NCBI RefSeq assembly: GCF_900106065.1
Contig: NZ_LT629796.1
Span: 4,867,501 to 4,931,500 of the forward strand
Direction of reading: 5' to 3'
Source: Pseudomonas mandelii
GTDB taxonomy: Bacteria; Pseudomonadota; Gammaproteobacteria; Pseudomonadales; Pseudomonadaceae
Length of the DNA: 64,000 nt
The notes beneath the pieces were generated by a model. That model searched no databases. It was not told where the DNA came from and saw nothing but the letters and a program-made list of their open reading frames with translations. Within the stretch, counting starts at the first letter, position 1. The number at the start of each line of letters is the position of its first letter. The position numbers were made by a program, and so were the translations under genes. This document shows, one piece after another, positions 44,410 through 54,721 of the stretch.

Positions 44410-44865
44410 ATGCTGGTTCATTGGTCGCTTGCGGCAATTCACTTGCTGGCTTTCGCATTGGGGTTCTGGGCTGTACTGACGCGGGGAACCGCATTCAGCC
44501 GTCTGGCGGCCGGGTCGGGGGAGGCTCGCCGAGTGTTGATGGCCGATAATCTGTGGGGGATCTCTGCCGTCATCCTCTTGATCTCCGGTGGGATGCGGGC
44601 CTTCGGTGGGTACGAAAAAGGTACGGATTACTACCTTCACCAGCCATTGTTCCATCTCAAGATGACGCTGTTCGTGCTGATCTTGCTGCTCGAAGTGGCG
44701 CCGATGATCACGCTGATCAAATGGCGGGTAGCACTGAGTCGTGGCGCGGCGATCGATACCGGGCGCGCAAAGCTGTTTGCGCGGATCAGTCATATCGAAG
44801 GGCTGCTGGTGTTGCTGATGGTGGTGGCGGCCACGGGCATGGCGCGCGGCGTAACGTTTGGTTAG
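44410..44865 (+). CDS. DUF2214-family membrane protein
   Basis: 151 aa from ATG 44410; a longer in-frame opening runs back over the RNA terminator. Four membrane helices: WSLAAIHLLAFALGFWAVL, NLWGISAVILLISGG, HLKMTLFVLILLLEVAPMIT and ISHIEGLLVLLMVVAATGMA. Matches the small DUF2214 proteins common in Pseudomonas; function unknown. Confidence 0.75.
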   Translation: MLVHWSLAAIHLLAFALGFWAVLTRGTAFSRLAAGSGEARRVLMADNLWGISAVILLISGGMRAFGGYEKGTDYYLHQPLFHLKMTLFVLILLLEVAPMITLIKWRVALSRGAAIDTGRAKLFARISHIEGLLVLLMVVAATGMARGVTFG

Positions 44866-45050
44866 CCGAGTCGGATCACGTTCTTCCTGGGGGATAATCA
44901 GAAACGTCTGACAGTCAGGGCAGGGGACGTGTCGTTAATATCGGCTTCACGTTTTGGCGGGCAGGGGCGAACGGATGGCAATACTACGCTTGAATCTTTA
45001 GCCAGCCGATGTCCGGGACTGAACGGGCTGGCTACTGACTGCAACAGGAT

Positions 45051-45245
45051 TCAGGGAGTTTGCGGCTTGTCTGGAGCGGTCAGGCCAGCCTGAATGCGTT
45101 GATAGATTTCTTCGCGATGCACTGCGACGTCTTTCGGCGCGTTGATCCCGATCCGGACTTGCTGGCCGCTCACGCCCAGTATGGTGATCGTAATGTCGTC
45201 ACCGATATTTATGCTTTCACCGACTTTGCGGGTGAGTATCAGCAT
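45051..45245 (-). CDS. rsmE: CsrA/RsmA-family RNA-binding regulator, RsmE type
   Basis: 64 aa from ATG 45245. Post-transcriptional repressor that binds ANGGA loops in mRNA leaders and is titrated by RsmX/Y/Z RNAs. [20 protein letters not shown] and [16 protein letters not shown] contain the RNA-contacting Arg. It differs from RsmA by lacking the RRCAES-type start, and its length and PDKPQTP tail match my memory of RsmE. The SD region AAGGAG before its own start is a possible autoregulatory site. Confidence 0.88.
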   Translation of the reverse strand: MLILTRKVGESINIGDDITITILGVSGQQVRIGINAPKDVAVHREEIYQRIQAGLTAPDKPQTP

Positions 45246-45495
45246 GGTCTTCTCCTTGATTGCTTTGTAGGGCACCTGATTCGAACAGTGCAGAGGTCGG
45301 TGGTATGTATAGATTAGTGCGAAGTCTCACGGTTTGGGTGCCTCTTTCTGACGCGCAGATGCTGCATTAATTCCCAAGGCGTAACTATACAGAGGCCGCA
45401 ACCATCATTCTCGTTGTTTTGCGCCCATTTTGCGGCACTCGGGAAGTATTCATGAATGCTAAAATCGCCGCTTTCAGCATTCAGAGGGACACGTT

Positions 45496-45861
45496 GTGCG
45501 CAAAATGGTCTTGGTAATCGCAGTACTGGCGCTGGTTGGGTGCGATCAAGGTAAGGGCGTTGACGCTCAAAAGCCGAAGCCGGCAGTCGTTTCCGCGCCC
45601 GCGGCAGTCACCGGGCCGCAATGGGATGTCGAAGTGCGAGGCGAAACGCCCCAGGCTGTCAGCGACCTGAGCGGCTGGCTGATCGAGCACAGCTTTGTGT
45701 CCAGCATCGTCAAGGAAAACGGCAAGACTCGCATTCTGCTCGGACCATTCAATTCGAAAGCCGAGGCCGAAGCCAAGCAGGCCGAGGTGGCTGCGGCGCT
45801 TACCCGGGCCAAGAAACAGAACATCGAAGTGCTGGTGCTTGAGCGTCCCGTAGCCCAGTAA
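45496..45861 (+). CDS. SPOR-like domain lipoprotein
   Basis: 121 aa, GTG start 45496 (GAGGG upstream; ATG 45505 also possible). Lipoprotein signal with lipobox LVGC at about residues 13-16. The C-terminal half (DVEVRGETPQAVSDLSGWLI, KTRILLGPFNSKAEAEAKQA) has the SPOR-repeat pattern that binds glycan strands. Outer- or inner-membrane anchored; specific role unknown. Confidence 0.7.
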   Translation: MRKMVLVIAVLALVGCDQGKGVDAQKPKPAVVSAPAAVTGPQWDVEVRGETPQAVSDLSGWLIEHSFVSSIVKENGKTRILLGPFNSKAEAEAKQAEVAAALTRAKKQNIEVLVLERPVAQ

Positions 45862-45962
45862 CAGCCCTTTTCACGCAGGCCTTCCGTCGAAGCCCCTTAA
45901 AGGGGATCCACATTGACTCGTCTCTAAGCGTAGTCACTGTCGATTCCCAGAAGGAGCTCTCC

Positions 45963-46874
45963 ATGGCCTCCGCCACCCCTTACAAAATATTCGACGCGGT
46001 CCTGGCGCACAAAAAGACCCTCAGCCCACATTTAATGCGCGTGACCCTGGCCGGTCCGATGGTCGCCGAAATGGCCACCTGGGCGCCGGATCAGCGCGTC
46101 AAACTGTTCTTTCCAGCCGAAGACGGGTCGCCTGCCAGACTGGCTCATGACCAGCATTGGTATGCGCGCTACCGTTCAATGCCGGCCCACCAGCGTCCGG
46201 CAATGCGCACTTACACCATCCGGCATTTGCGGGCCGAGCAAGGCGAAGTGGACATCGACTTCGTATTGCACGGTGAAACCGGTCCGGCCTCCCGTTGGGC
46301 AATCCGGTCGGGAGTGGGCGAGCCAATCCAGATTGTTGCGCCTGATCGTCAGTTTTCAGCGCAAGACGCGGGAGGTTTCGAATGGAAGCCGCCTCACACG
46401 CTCAAGCATCTGTTGCTGGTGGCTGATGCCACGGCATTGCCCGCCGCTCTCGGCATTCTGGACGAGATGGCTGCCTTGGCCGAGCCGCCGACGACTCAGG
46501 CATTTTTCGAGGTGGCCAGCGCAGAAGACGCATTGCCGGTTCCTGAATGGCCTGGGTTGTCAGTGCGGTGGCTGGTCCGGGATCATTCCGCCGGTAGGGC
46601 AGCAGGTTCGCTGATGGTTGAAGCGGTCCGTGGTGCGGAGCTGCCGGTTACTTCCTCGCAGACTCACGCAACAGTGGAGCTGGCCGAGGTCGATGTCGAC
46701 CAAGAGATTCTCTGGGAAACCTCCGACTCGACCGGTCATGGTTTCTACGGTTGGATCGCCGGGGAAACGATGGCTGTGATGAGCCTGCGCAAGTACTTGA
46801 TCAAGGAGCGTGGCATCGCTCGGGAGTCACTCAATCTGATGGGTTACTGGCGCTACAACAAAAGCGGCGGATAG
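45963..46874 (+). CDS. Siderophore-interacting FAD-linked reductase (ViuB/SIP family)
   Basis: 303 aa, AAGGAGC upstream. FAD-binding domain (about 20-130: SPHLMRVTLAGPMV, MRTYTIRHLRAEQGEVDIDF, HGETGPASRWA) and C-terminal NAD(P)H domain (LLLVADATALPAALGILDEM, FYGWIAGETMAVMSLRKYLI). Reduces ferric siderophores in the cytoplasm to free iron. No siderophore genes adjoin it. A bidirectional terminator follows. Confidence 0.9.
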   Translation: MASATPYKIFDAVLAHKKTLSPHLMRVTLAGPMVAEMATWAPDQRVKLFFPAEDGSPARLAHDQHWYARYRSMPAHQRPAMRTYTIRHLRAEQGEVDIDFVLHGETGPASRWAIRSGVGEPIQIVAPDRQFSAQDAGGFEWKPPHTLKHLLLVADATALPAALGILDEMAALAEPPTTQAFFEVASAEDALPVPEWPGLSVRWLVRDHSAGRAAGSLMVEAVRGAELPVTSSQTHATVELAEVDVDQEILWETSDSTGHGFYGWIAGETMAVMSLRKYLIKERGIARESLNLMGYWRYNKSGG

Positions 46875-46880
46875 AAACTT

Positions 46881-46918
46881 AAAAAGGCCTCGGGCATGAA
46901 TACCCGAGGCCTTTTTGG
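46881..46918. terminator. Bidirectional terminator
   Basis: AAAAAGGCCTCGGG / CCCGAGGCCTTTTT stem with a CATGAATA-type loop. It ends both the SIP gene (+) and endA (-). Confidence 0.9.
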
Positions 46919-46932
46919 TTTTCTGCGGTCGA

Positions 46933-47622
46933 TCAGCGGCAGGCTTTCATGTCCACGGGCCCGACAAACTCGTTGCCCCGACCCATCACGCAGGCCACGC
47001 TCTGGTTGCGCTGACGTTCCCAGGCTTCAACCGGATAGGTCTTGTTCCACGCGTCGTACAGTTGCCGATCCTGTTTCGACAGGCGCAAACCGTACTGTTT
47101 GCTCATGTAGAAATACGTCCGGGCGATCATGCCGCGAATGGAAGGGCGGGGCATGACCTTCTTCGCCTTGAAATCGACCTGGGTCAGGCACGAACCGTAC
47201 TGACCCGATTGCACCGGCAGCCAACCGAAACTGAAGTTACTGCGATCGCCGTTCACTTCGCCGATGCTCGGCACCAGGTTGTGCAGATCAGCCTCGGCCT
47301 TTTGATAGACCGGATCGTACCGCGTGCAGTTCTTGCGTCCGCCCTCTTGCCAGCACTGACGCTGATGGCCGATTTGCCAAGCGGGAACAATGTGCTCCCA
47401 CTCAATGCGGGCGGCGCGCTTGGCGTTCTTGCGCGGCACATACCCACAGGCTGCGAGGTTGACCTTGTTGCCGGTGTATTTACAGCCGCAATAGAACTCG
47501 GTGGATTGCGGCGCGTACAGCTTCCAGGCGACTTTCTTGGCTTCGTTGAAGGTGCGGGGGGCGCCAGCCTGGGCGCCAAGGGTGATGAACAGAAACAGCA
47601 AAGCAAACCAGCGGACACTCAT
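46933..47622 (-). CDS. endA: Endonuclease I (EndA/NucM family)
   Basis: 229 aa from ATG 47622. Signal peptide about 1-18 (FALLFLFITLGAQA). Secreted or periplasmic non-specific DNase: the His-Me-finger motif IEWEHIVPAW and DLHNLVPSIGEVNGDRSNF give catalytic His and metal-binding Asn. Multiple Cys (CGCKY, AACGY, RQCW, KNCTR) for disulfides. The start lies five bases after the stop of the upstream small gene, suggesting an operon. Confidence 0.92.
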   Translation of the reverse strand: MSVRWFALLFLFITLGAQAGAPRTFNEAKKVAWKLYAPQSTEFYCGCKYTGNKVNLAACGYVPRKNAKRAARIEWEHIVPAWQIGHQRQCWQEGGRKNCTRYDPVYQKAEADLHNLVPSIGEVNGDRSNFSFGWLPVQSGQYGSCLTQVDFKAKKVMPRPSIRGMIARTYFYMSKQYGLRLSKQDRQLYDAWNKTYPVEAWERQRNQSVACVMGRGNEFVGPVDMKACR

Positions 47623-47626
47623 TGAC

Positions 47627-47866
47627 TCAATCTTCCTTCGGCACAACCCAGAAAATCTGCACACCGCCATCGTCGCGATAGGCGAGGGTGACGTTGTCGT
47701 TCTCATCAATTTCTTCGAGCAATTGCTCCCACTCATCCACAGGCTCGTCCGGTAAACGGAAGATCAGTGCGGCTTTGGCTTTCTGAGCGGTGGGGGAATT
47801 GATGATTTTCTGAACGCGTATGCCCATGCGTTGATAGGCATCAGGAGAAGCAGAGGTGGAGGCCAC
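47627..47866 (-). CDS. Small conserved hypothetical protein upstream of endA
   Basis: 79 aa from GTG 47866, chosen because AAGGA stands seven bases upstream; an in-frame ATG at 47917 lacks a site. Reads ASPDAYQRMGIRVQKIINSP, then a compact acidic domain (DEWEQLLEEIDENDNVTLAY) ending VQIFWVVPKED. Soluble. Family not recognised. Confidence 0.7.
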   Translation of the reverse strand: MASTSASPDAYQRMGIRVQKIINSPTAQKAKAALIFRLPDEPVDEWEQLLEEIDENDNVTLAYRDDGGVQIFWVVPKED

Positions 47867-48018
47867 GGAATTATCCTTATTAAGCTGTACGTGCATACAG
47901 TATTTAACTGTAGGCATTTTCGCAACTGCTTAAAATTCAAGAAAATCCTCTGACAGCAGTTTTTTCCATTTGGTGTAGGAAGAAGGGAAAATTTTTATAG
48001 GAGTATCAGGCGGGGTAT

Positions 48019-48080
48019 GAACCACTCGCCCAGGCTGGCGAGTGGTGAATGCAGTGCCCGACCGGAGTCGGTCGGGCGAG
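48019..48080. repeat. Two adjacent hairpins downstream of ansB
   Basis: CCACTCGCC / GGCGAGTGG (about 48021-48046) and GCCCGACC / GGTCGGGC (about 48056-48078). Possible terminator or mRNA-stabilising structure for the minus-strand asparaginase gene; no T-run follows. Confidence 0.55.
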
Positions 48081-48086
48081 GGCGAA

Positions 48087-49521
<1,435 letters not shown>

Positions 49522-49959
49522 ATGTCTTTTTCTGTCGGTTTTCCAAATGCGGGCGCAATCACCATTGGTGGCAAGACACCGTCGACGATCAATGCCTTGA
49601 GCGAAGCGACGGAAGAGGCGTCGACACAGCTGACTGGAAAAGAAGAAAACCAGGTCAGAACCGGAGGGGCTGCTCAGGACGAAAGCAAATCCGAGAGCAA
49701 AAGCAGCCAGAGTATTGCGGTTCAGGTGTTGCTCAAGCGTATGCAGGAACTGCAACAGCAGTTGCGCGAACAACAGCAGCAATTGGCGGCCGCTCAGGCA
49801 GCGTCCTATCCAACCGAGGAGGCCAAAGCCACAGCCGTCATGTCGATCCAGGGGCAGATCGCCGAGACCAATGGTGCGCTGGCGCAAGTCACCGGGAATC
49901 TGGTGAAAGAACTGGCCAAAGACTCCAGCGCGGGTGGTCTGGTCAGCACGACGGCGTGA
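49522..49959 (+). CDS. FlxA-like protein
   Basis: 145 aa from ATG 49522 (GGGAG five bases upstream). N-terminal low-complexity region (MSFSVGFPNAGAITIGGKTP), then a Gln-rich coiled coil (LLKRMQELQQQLREQQQQLA) followed by AETNGALAQVTGNLVKELAK. This resembles the FlxA family of motility-coregulated proteins of unknown function. The upstream FliA-type promoter ties it to flagellar regulation. Confidence 0.75.
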   Translation: MSFSVGFPNAGAITIGGKTPSTINALSEATEEASTQLTGKEENQVRTGGAAQDESKSESKSSQSIAVQVLLKRMQELQQQLREQQQQLAAAQAASYPTEEAKATAVMSIQGQIAETNGALAQVTGNLVKELAKDSSAGGLVSTTA

Positions 49960-49990
49960 TCTGGTGCCAACCGAGACACAAAACAGGTCG

Positions 49991-50019
49991 TTGACAAATC
50001 ACAGCAGGGTTCGCATAGT
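49991..50019 (+). promoter_or_regulatory. Ribose operon promoter
   Basis: TTGACA (49991-49996), 17-base spacer, CATAGT (50014-50019), 116 bases before rbsB. Confidence 0.65.
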
Positions 50020-50027
50020 TCGGTCTA

Positions 50028-50041
50028 CGCAAACGTTTGCG
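50028..50041 (+). promoter_or_regulatory. LacI-family operator, probable RbsR site
   Basis: CGCAAACGTTTGCG, a perfect 14-base palindrome with the central CG typical of LacI/PurR/RbsR operators. It begins nine bases after the -10 box, over the likely transcription start, so binding would block initiation. rbsR in the same operon is the natural partner. Confidence 0.75.
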
Positions 50042-50134
50042 CGTTGTTCTTGATGGCTCGTCCATTGTCGGACGCCATGAAGCTTACGCCAGCGCAAGCG
50101 TTGCTCACAATAATCATAAGATCGGAGTGAACCC

Positions 50135-51091
50135 ATGAAGCTGCCATTCGCTGGACGTCTTCTTGCTGTCGCTATGCTGGCCGCCGCATCTGCCGCGCTG
50201 CCTGTCTCTTCGGCTTTCGCCGAGACTCCTGAAAAACCCAAAGTCGCACTGGTCATGAAGTCCCTGGCCAACGAGTTCTTCCTGACCATGGAAGACGGTG
50301 CCAAGGCTTATCAGAAAGACCATTCCGGCGATTTTGAGCTGATCTCCAACGGCATCAAGGACGAAACGGATACTGCGGGCCAGACGCGCATCGTCGAGCA
50401 AATGATTCTGGCCAAGGTCAATGCGCTGGTCATCGCGCCGGCTGACTCCAAGGCCATGGTTCCCGTGATCAAGAAAGCCATCGATGCCGGTATCACCGTG
50501 ATCAACATCGATAACCAGCTCGACCCGGCCGTGGTCAAAAGCAAGAACATCACCGTCCCGTTCGTAGGCCCGGATAACCGCAAAGGCGCTCGTCTGGTCG
50601 GCGAGTATCTGGCCAAGCAGCTGAAGGCCGGTGACGAAGTCGGCATCATCGAAGGCGTGTCCACCACCACCAACGCCCAGGCCCGCACCGCAGGCTTCAA
50701 AGACGCGATGGAAGCGGCGCAGATCAAGGTTGTCTCGTTGCAGTCCGGTGACTGGGAGATCGACAAGGGCAACAAGGTTGCCGCCTCGATCCTCAGCGAA
50801 TACCCGGACGTCAAAGCGCTGCTGGCCGGTAACGACAGCATGGCCGTCGGTGCCGTTTCCGCCGTGCGTGCGGCAGGCAAGGCCGGCAAGGTGCAAGTGG
50901 TCGGTTACGACAACATCAACGCCATCAAGCCAATGTTGAAAGACGGCCGCGTCCTGGCGACCGCTGACCAGTTTGCCGCCAGGCAAGCCGTGTTCGGTAT
51001 CGAGACTGCGCTGAAAATCATCAAGGGCGAGAAGGTCGACAGCGGCGCCAACGGCGTGATCGAAACGCCGGTAGAGCTGGTCACCAAGTAA
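50135..51091 (+). CDS. rbsB: Ribose ABC transporter, periplasmic binding protein
   Basis: 318 aa. Signal peptide about 1-30 (AMLAAASAALPVSSAFA). Periplasmic ribose-binding protein, type I fold: VALVMKSLANEFFLTMEDGA at the start of the mature domain, then NALVIAPADSKAMVPVIKKA and ALLAGNDSMAVGAVSAVRAA. First gene of rbsBACRKD; ligand inferred from the whole operon. Confidence 0.93.
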   Translation: MKLPFAGRLLAVAMLAAASAALPVSSAFAETPEKPKVALVMKSLANEFFLTMEDGAKAYQKDHSGDFELISNGIKDETDTAGQTRIVEQMILAKVNALVIAPADSKAMVPVIKKAIDAGITVINIDNQLDPAVVKSKNITVPFVGPDNRKGARLVGEYLAKQLKAGDEVGIIEGVSTTTNAQARTAGFKDAMEAAQIKVVSLQSGDWEIDKGNKVAASILSEYPDVKALLAGNDSMAVGAVSAVRAAGKAGKVQVVGYDNINAIKPMLKDGRVLATADQFAARQAVFGIETALKIIKGEKVDSGANGVIETPVELVTK

Positions 51092-51146
51092 CCTTTCTGG
51101 CGGCACAACGGTGCTCGCCCGATCGGGCGAGCGCATGGAGAGTTTT

Positions 51147-52700
51147 ATGTCAGTTTCCGCCCCGAACGCTGTCCTCTCGGTCAGCGGCATCGGCAAGACC
51201 TACGCCCAACCTGTCCTGACCGGCATCGACCTGACGCTGATGCGCGGTGAAGTGCTGGCGCTGACCGGCGAGAACGGTGCCGGCAAAAGTACACTGTCGA
51301 AAATCATTGGCGGGCTGGTCACGCCGACCACCGGCTACATGCAATTTCAGGGGCAGGAATACCGCCCTGGCAGCCGCACCCAGGCCGAAGACCTGGGCAT
51401 CCGCATGGTCATGCAAGAACTCAATCTGTTGCCGACCCTGTCAGTGGCGGAAAATCTGTTTCTCGACAACCTTCCCAGCAATGGCGGCTGGATCAGCCGC
51501 AAACAACTGCGCAAAGCCGCGATCGAGGCCATGGCCCAGGTAGGGCTCGACGCGATCGACCCGGACACCCTGGTCGGCGAACTTGGCATCGGCCACCAAC
51601 AAATGGTCGAGATCGCGCGCAATCTGATCGGCGACTGCCATGTGCTGATCCTCGACGAACCGACGGCGATGCTGACCGCCCGTGAAGTCGAGATGCTGTT
51701 CGAGCAGATCACCCGCCTGCAAGCTCGGGGCGTGTCGATCATCTACATCTCCCACCGGCTCGAAGAGCTGGCGCGGGTCGCCCAGCGCATTGCGGTGTTG
51801 CGTGACGGCAACCTGGTCTGCGTCGAGCCGATGGCCAATTACAACAGCGAGCAACTGGTCACGTTGATGGTCGGCCGTGAACTCGGCGAACACATCGACC
51901 TGGGGCCGCGCAACATTGGCGCTCCCGCCTTGACGGTTAGTGGGCTGACTCGCTCGGACAAAGTTCGCGACGTGTCCTTCGAAGTCCGCGCCGGTGAGAT
52001 CTACGGGATTTCCGGATTGATCGGGGCAGGGCGCACCGAGTTGCTGCGTCTGATCTTCGGTGCCGACACCGCAGACAGTGGCACCGTTGCGCTGGGTTCG
52101 CCGGCTCGGGTGGTGAGCATCCGTTCGCCGGCTGATGCGGTCGGTCACGGCATCGCCCTGATCACCGAGGACCGCAAAGGCGAAGGCCTGCTGCTGACCC
52201 AGTCGATCAGCGCCAACATCGCGCTGGGCAACATGCCGGTGATTTCCAGTGGCGGCATCGTCAACAACGCTGACGAAATGTCCCTGGCCCAACGTCAGAT
52301 CGATGCCATGCGCATCCGCAGTTCGAGTCCGACGCAACTGGTTTCCGAGCTGTCGGGTGGCAACCAGCAGAAGGTCGTGATCGGCCGTTGGCTGGAGCGT
52401 GACTGTTCGGTAATGCTGTTCGATGAACCGACCCGTGGCATCGATGTGGGCGCCAAGTTCGACATCTATGCGCTGCTCGGTGAACTGACCCGGCAGGGCA
52501 AGGCGCTGGTGGTGGTGTCCAGCGACCTGCGTGAACTGATGCTGATCTGCGACCGGATCGGCGTGTTGTCGGCGGGGCGCCTGATCGACACTTTCGAGCG
52601 CGACAGCTGGACCCAGGATGATTTGCTTGCTGCCGCGTTCGCCGGCTACCAAAAACGTGATGCGTTGCTCAACGAAGCAGCGCCTAGGGATCTTCCATGA
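51147..52700 (+). CDS. rbsA: Ribose ABC transporter, ATP-binding protein (two ATPase domains)
   Basis: 517 aa from ATG 51147 (GGAG upstream). Two fused ABC domains. First: Walker A GENGAGKST, Walker B VLILDEPTAML. Second: degenerate Walker A GLIGAGRTELLRL, signature LSGGNQQKVVIGRWL, Walker B VMLFDEPTRGIDVGA. Typical sugar importer layout. Its 3' end overlaps rbsC. Confidence 0.95.
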   Translation: MSVSAPNAVLSVSGIGKTYAQPVLTGIDLTLMRGEVLALTGENGAGKSTLSKIIGGLVTPTTGYMQFQGQEYRPGSRTQAEDLGIRMVMQELNLLPTLSVAENLFLDNLPSNGGWISRKQLRKAAIEAMAQVGLDAIDPDTLVGELGIGHQQMVEIARNLIGDCHVLILDEPTAMLTAREVEMLFEQITRLQARGVSIIYISHRLEELARVAQRIAVLRDGNLVCVEPMANYNSEQLVTLMVGRELGEHIDLGPRNIGAPALTVSGLTRSDKVRDVSFEVRAGEIYGISGLIGAGRTELLRLIFGADTADSGTVALGSPARVVSIRSPADAVGHGIALITEDRKGEGLLLTQSISANIALGNMPVISSGGIVNNADEMSLAQRQIDAMRIRSSSPTQLVSELSGGNQQKVVIGRWLERDCSVMLFDEPTRGIDVGAKFDIYALLGELTRQGKALVVVSSDLRELMLICDRIGVLSAGRLIDTFERDSWTQDDLLAAAFAGYQKRDALLNEAAPRDLP

Positions 52701-53674
52701 AAACTGCATCTTCTGCCGGCAAACGTAGTGGCAATTTCTACGGCTTGGGCACCTATCTGGGCCTGGCCGGTGCCTTGCTGGCGATGGTCGCGCTGTTCTC
52801 GGTATTGAGCAGCCACTTCCTGTCCTACGACACTTTCAGCACCCTGGCCAACCAGATTCCCGATTTGATGGTGCTGGCGGTCGGCATGACGTTCGTGCTG
52901 ATCATCGGCGGTATCGACCTGTCGGTCGGCTCGGTGTTGGCGCTCGCAGCGTCGGCCGTCAGCGTGGCGATTCTTGGCTGGGGCTGGAGCGTCCTGCCTG
53001 CAGCGCTGCTCGGCATGGCGATCGCGGCATTGGCCGGGACCATCACCGGATCGATCACCGTGGCGTGGCGAATTCCGTCGTTCATCGTGTCCCTTGGCGT
53101 GCTGGAAATGGCCCGTGGCGTGGCGTATCAGATGACCGGCTCGCGCACGGCTTACATCGGTGACGCCTTTGCCTGGCTGTCCAACCCGATTGCCTTTGGC
53201 ATCTCGCCGTCGTTCATCATTGCCTTGCTGATCATCATCATCGCCCAGGCCGTGCTGACCCGTACCGTATTCGGCCGCTACCTGATCGGCATCGGCACCA
53301 ACGAAGAAGCGGTGCGTCTGGCCGGGATCAATCCAAAACCCTACAAGATCCTGGTATTCAGTCTGATGGGGCTGTTGGCCGGTATTGCCGCGCTGTTTCA
53401 GATTTCCCGTCTGGAGGCGGCGGACCCGAATGCCGGCTCCGGATTGGAGCTGCAAGTGATCGCCGCGGTGGTGATCGGCGGCACCAGTCTGATGGGCGGC
53501 CGTGGTTCGGTAATCAGCACCTTCTTCGGGGTTCTGATCATTTCCGTACTGGCGGCGGGCCTGGCGCAGATCGGCGCGACCGAGCCGACCAAACGCATCA
53601 TCACCGGCGCAGTGATCGTGGTGGCGGTGGTGCTTGATACTTATCGCAGTCAGCGCGCAAGCCGGCGGACCTGA
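52697..53674 (+). CDS. rbsC: Ribose ABC transporter, permease
   Basis: 325 aa, overlapping rbsA by four bases. About ten membrane helices; EAA-like and family-typical stretches GMTFVLIIGGIDLSVGSVLA, RTVFGRYLIGIGTNEEAVRL and GGTSLMGGRGSVISTFFGVL. Forms the membrane channel as a homodimer with RbsA. Confidence 0.95.
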   Translation: MKTASSAGKRSGNFYGLGTYLGLAGALLAMVALFSVLSSHFLSYDTFSTLANQIPDLMVLAVGMTFVLIIGGIDLSVGSVLALAASAVSVAILGWGWSVLPAALLGMAIAALAGTITGSITVAWRIPSFIVSLGVLEMARGVAYQMTGSRTAYIGDAFAWLSNPIAFGISPSFIIALLIIIIAQAVLTRTVFGRYLIGIGTNEEAVRLAGINPKPYKILVFSLMGLLAGIAALFQISRLEAADPNAGSGLELQVIAAVVIGGTSLMGGRGSVISTFFGVLIISVLAAGLAQIGATEPTKRIITGAVIVVAVVLDTYRSQRASRRT

Positions 53675-53677
53675 GTC

Positions 53678-54697
53678 ATGGCAACGATCAAGGATGTAGC
53701 GGCACTCGCGGGGATTTCCTACACCACGGTGTCCCATGTGGTGAACAAGACCCGGCCGGTCAGCGAAGAGGTACGGATCAAAGTCGAGGCGGCGATCAAG
53801 ACCCTGGACTACGTGCCGAGCGCCGTGGCCCGTTCATTGAAAGCCAAGACCACGGCGACCATCGGTTTGCTGGTGCCTAACAGCCTCAACCCGTACTTCG
53901 CTGAACTGGCCCGTGGCATTGAGGATTACTGCGAGCGTAACGGCTATTGCGTGATCCTCTGCAACTCCGACGACAACCCGGACAAACAGCGCAGTTACCT
54001 GCGCGTGTTGCTGGAAAAACGCATCGACGGGTTGATCGTGGCCTCGGCCGGTGGCGACGCGGGGCTGGCAGAAGGTCTCGCCGGCGTGCGCACACCGATG
54101 GTCATCGTCGACCGCGGGCTGGAAGGTGTAAATGCCGACCTTGTACGTATCGATCACGAATACGGTGCCTACCTGGCCACCCGGCATCTGCTGGAGCTGG
54201 GCCACCGGGACATCGCCACCATCGGTGGCCCGGCAGGTACCAGCGTGGCGCAGATGCGTCTGGCCGGTTATTGCCGAGCCTTGAAAGAGGCGGGGGTGGA
54301 AGTACATCGCGAGCGCATGCTGGAAAGTGACTTCACCAGCACTGGCGGTTACAACGCCGCCGCGATTCTGCTGGAAAAGAACCCGCCCAGCGCGATCTTC
54401 GCCGGCAACGACATGATTGGCATTGGCGTGTTGCGAGCGGCTGCCGAGCGCAATGTGCGTGTGCCGACAGAACTGTCGGTGATCGGCTTCGACGATATCC
54501 AGATGAGCCGTTATGTCTACCCGGCGCTGACCACCGTGGGCCAGTCGATCCTGCAACTCGGTGAGATGGCGGCCGAGGTTCTGTTACGACGAATCGCAAC
54601 ACCCGACATGGCCACCGATCAGCGGATCGTGACGCCCAGTATTGTCCTGCGAGAATCGACTGCGCCGCTTGCCGGTGTGTTCGACGAATACCGCTGA
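53678..54697 (+). CDS. rbsR: Ribose operon repressor, LacI family
   Basis: 339 aa. N-terminal helix-turn-helix MATIKDVAALAGISYTTVSH with hinge helix PSAVARSLKAK, then a ribose-binding-like domain (IGLLVPNSLNPYFAELARGI). Expected to bind the palindrome at 50028-50041 and release on ribose. Encoded inside the operon it controls, so autoregulated. Confidence 0.93.
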   Translation: MATIKDVAALAGISYTTVSHVVNKTRPVSEEVRIKVEAAIKTLDYVPSAVARSLKAKTTATIGLLVPNSLNPYFAELARGIEDYCERNGYCVILCNSDDNPDKQRSYLRVLLEKRIDGLIVASAGGDAGLAEGLAGVRTPMVIVDRGLEGVNADLVRIDHEYGAYLATRHLLELGHRDIATIGGPAGTSVAQMRLAGYCRALKEAGVEVHRERMLESDFTSTGGYNAAAILLEKNPPSAIFAGNDMIGIGVLRAAAERNVRVPTELSVIGFDDIQMSRYVYPALTTVGQSILQLGEMAAEVLLRRIATPDMATDQRIVTPSIVLRESTAPLAGVFDEYR

Positions 54698-54721
54698 AAC
54701 CGAATTGACGAGTAGTGATGT

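Noticed and set aside
45496..45861. Possible phage or IS cargo because it lies after the prophage region
   Set aside because: It is beyond both attR and the IS, with normal base composition and a SPOR-type lipoprotein sequence common in Pseudomonas chromosomes.
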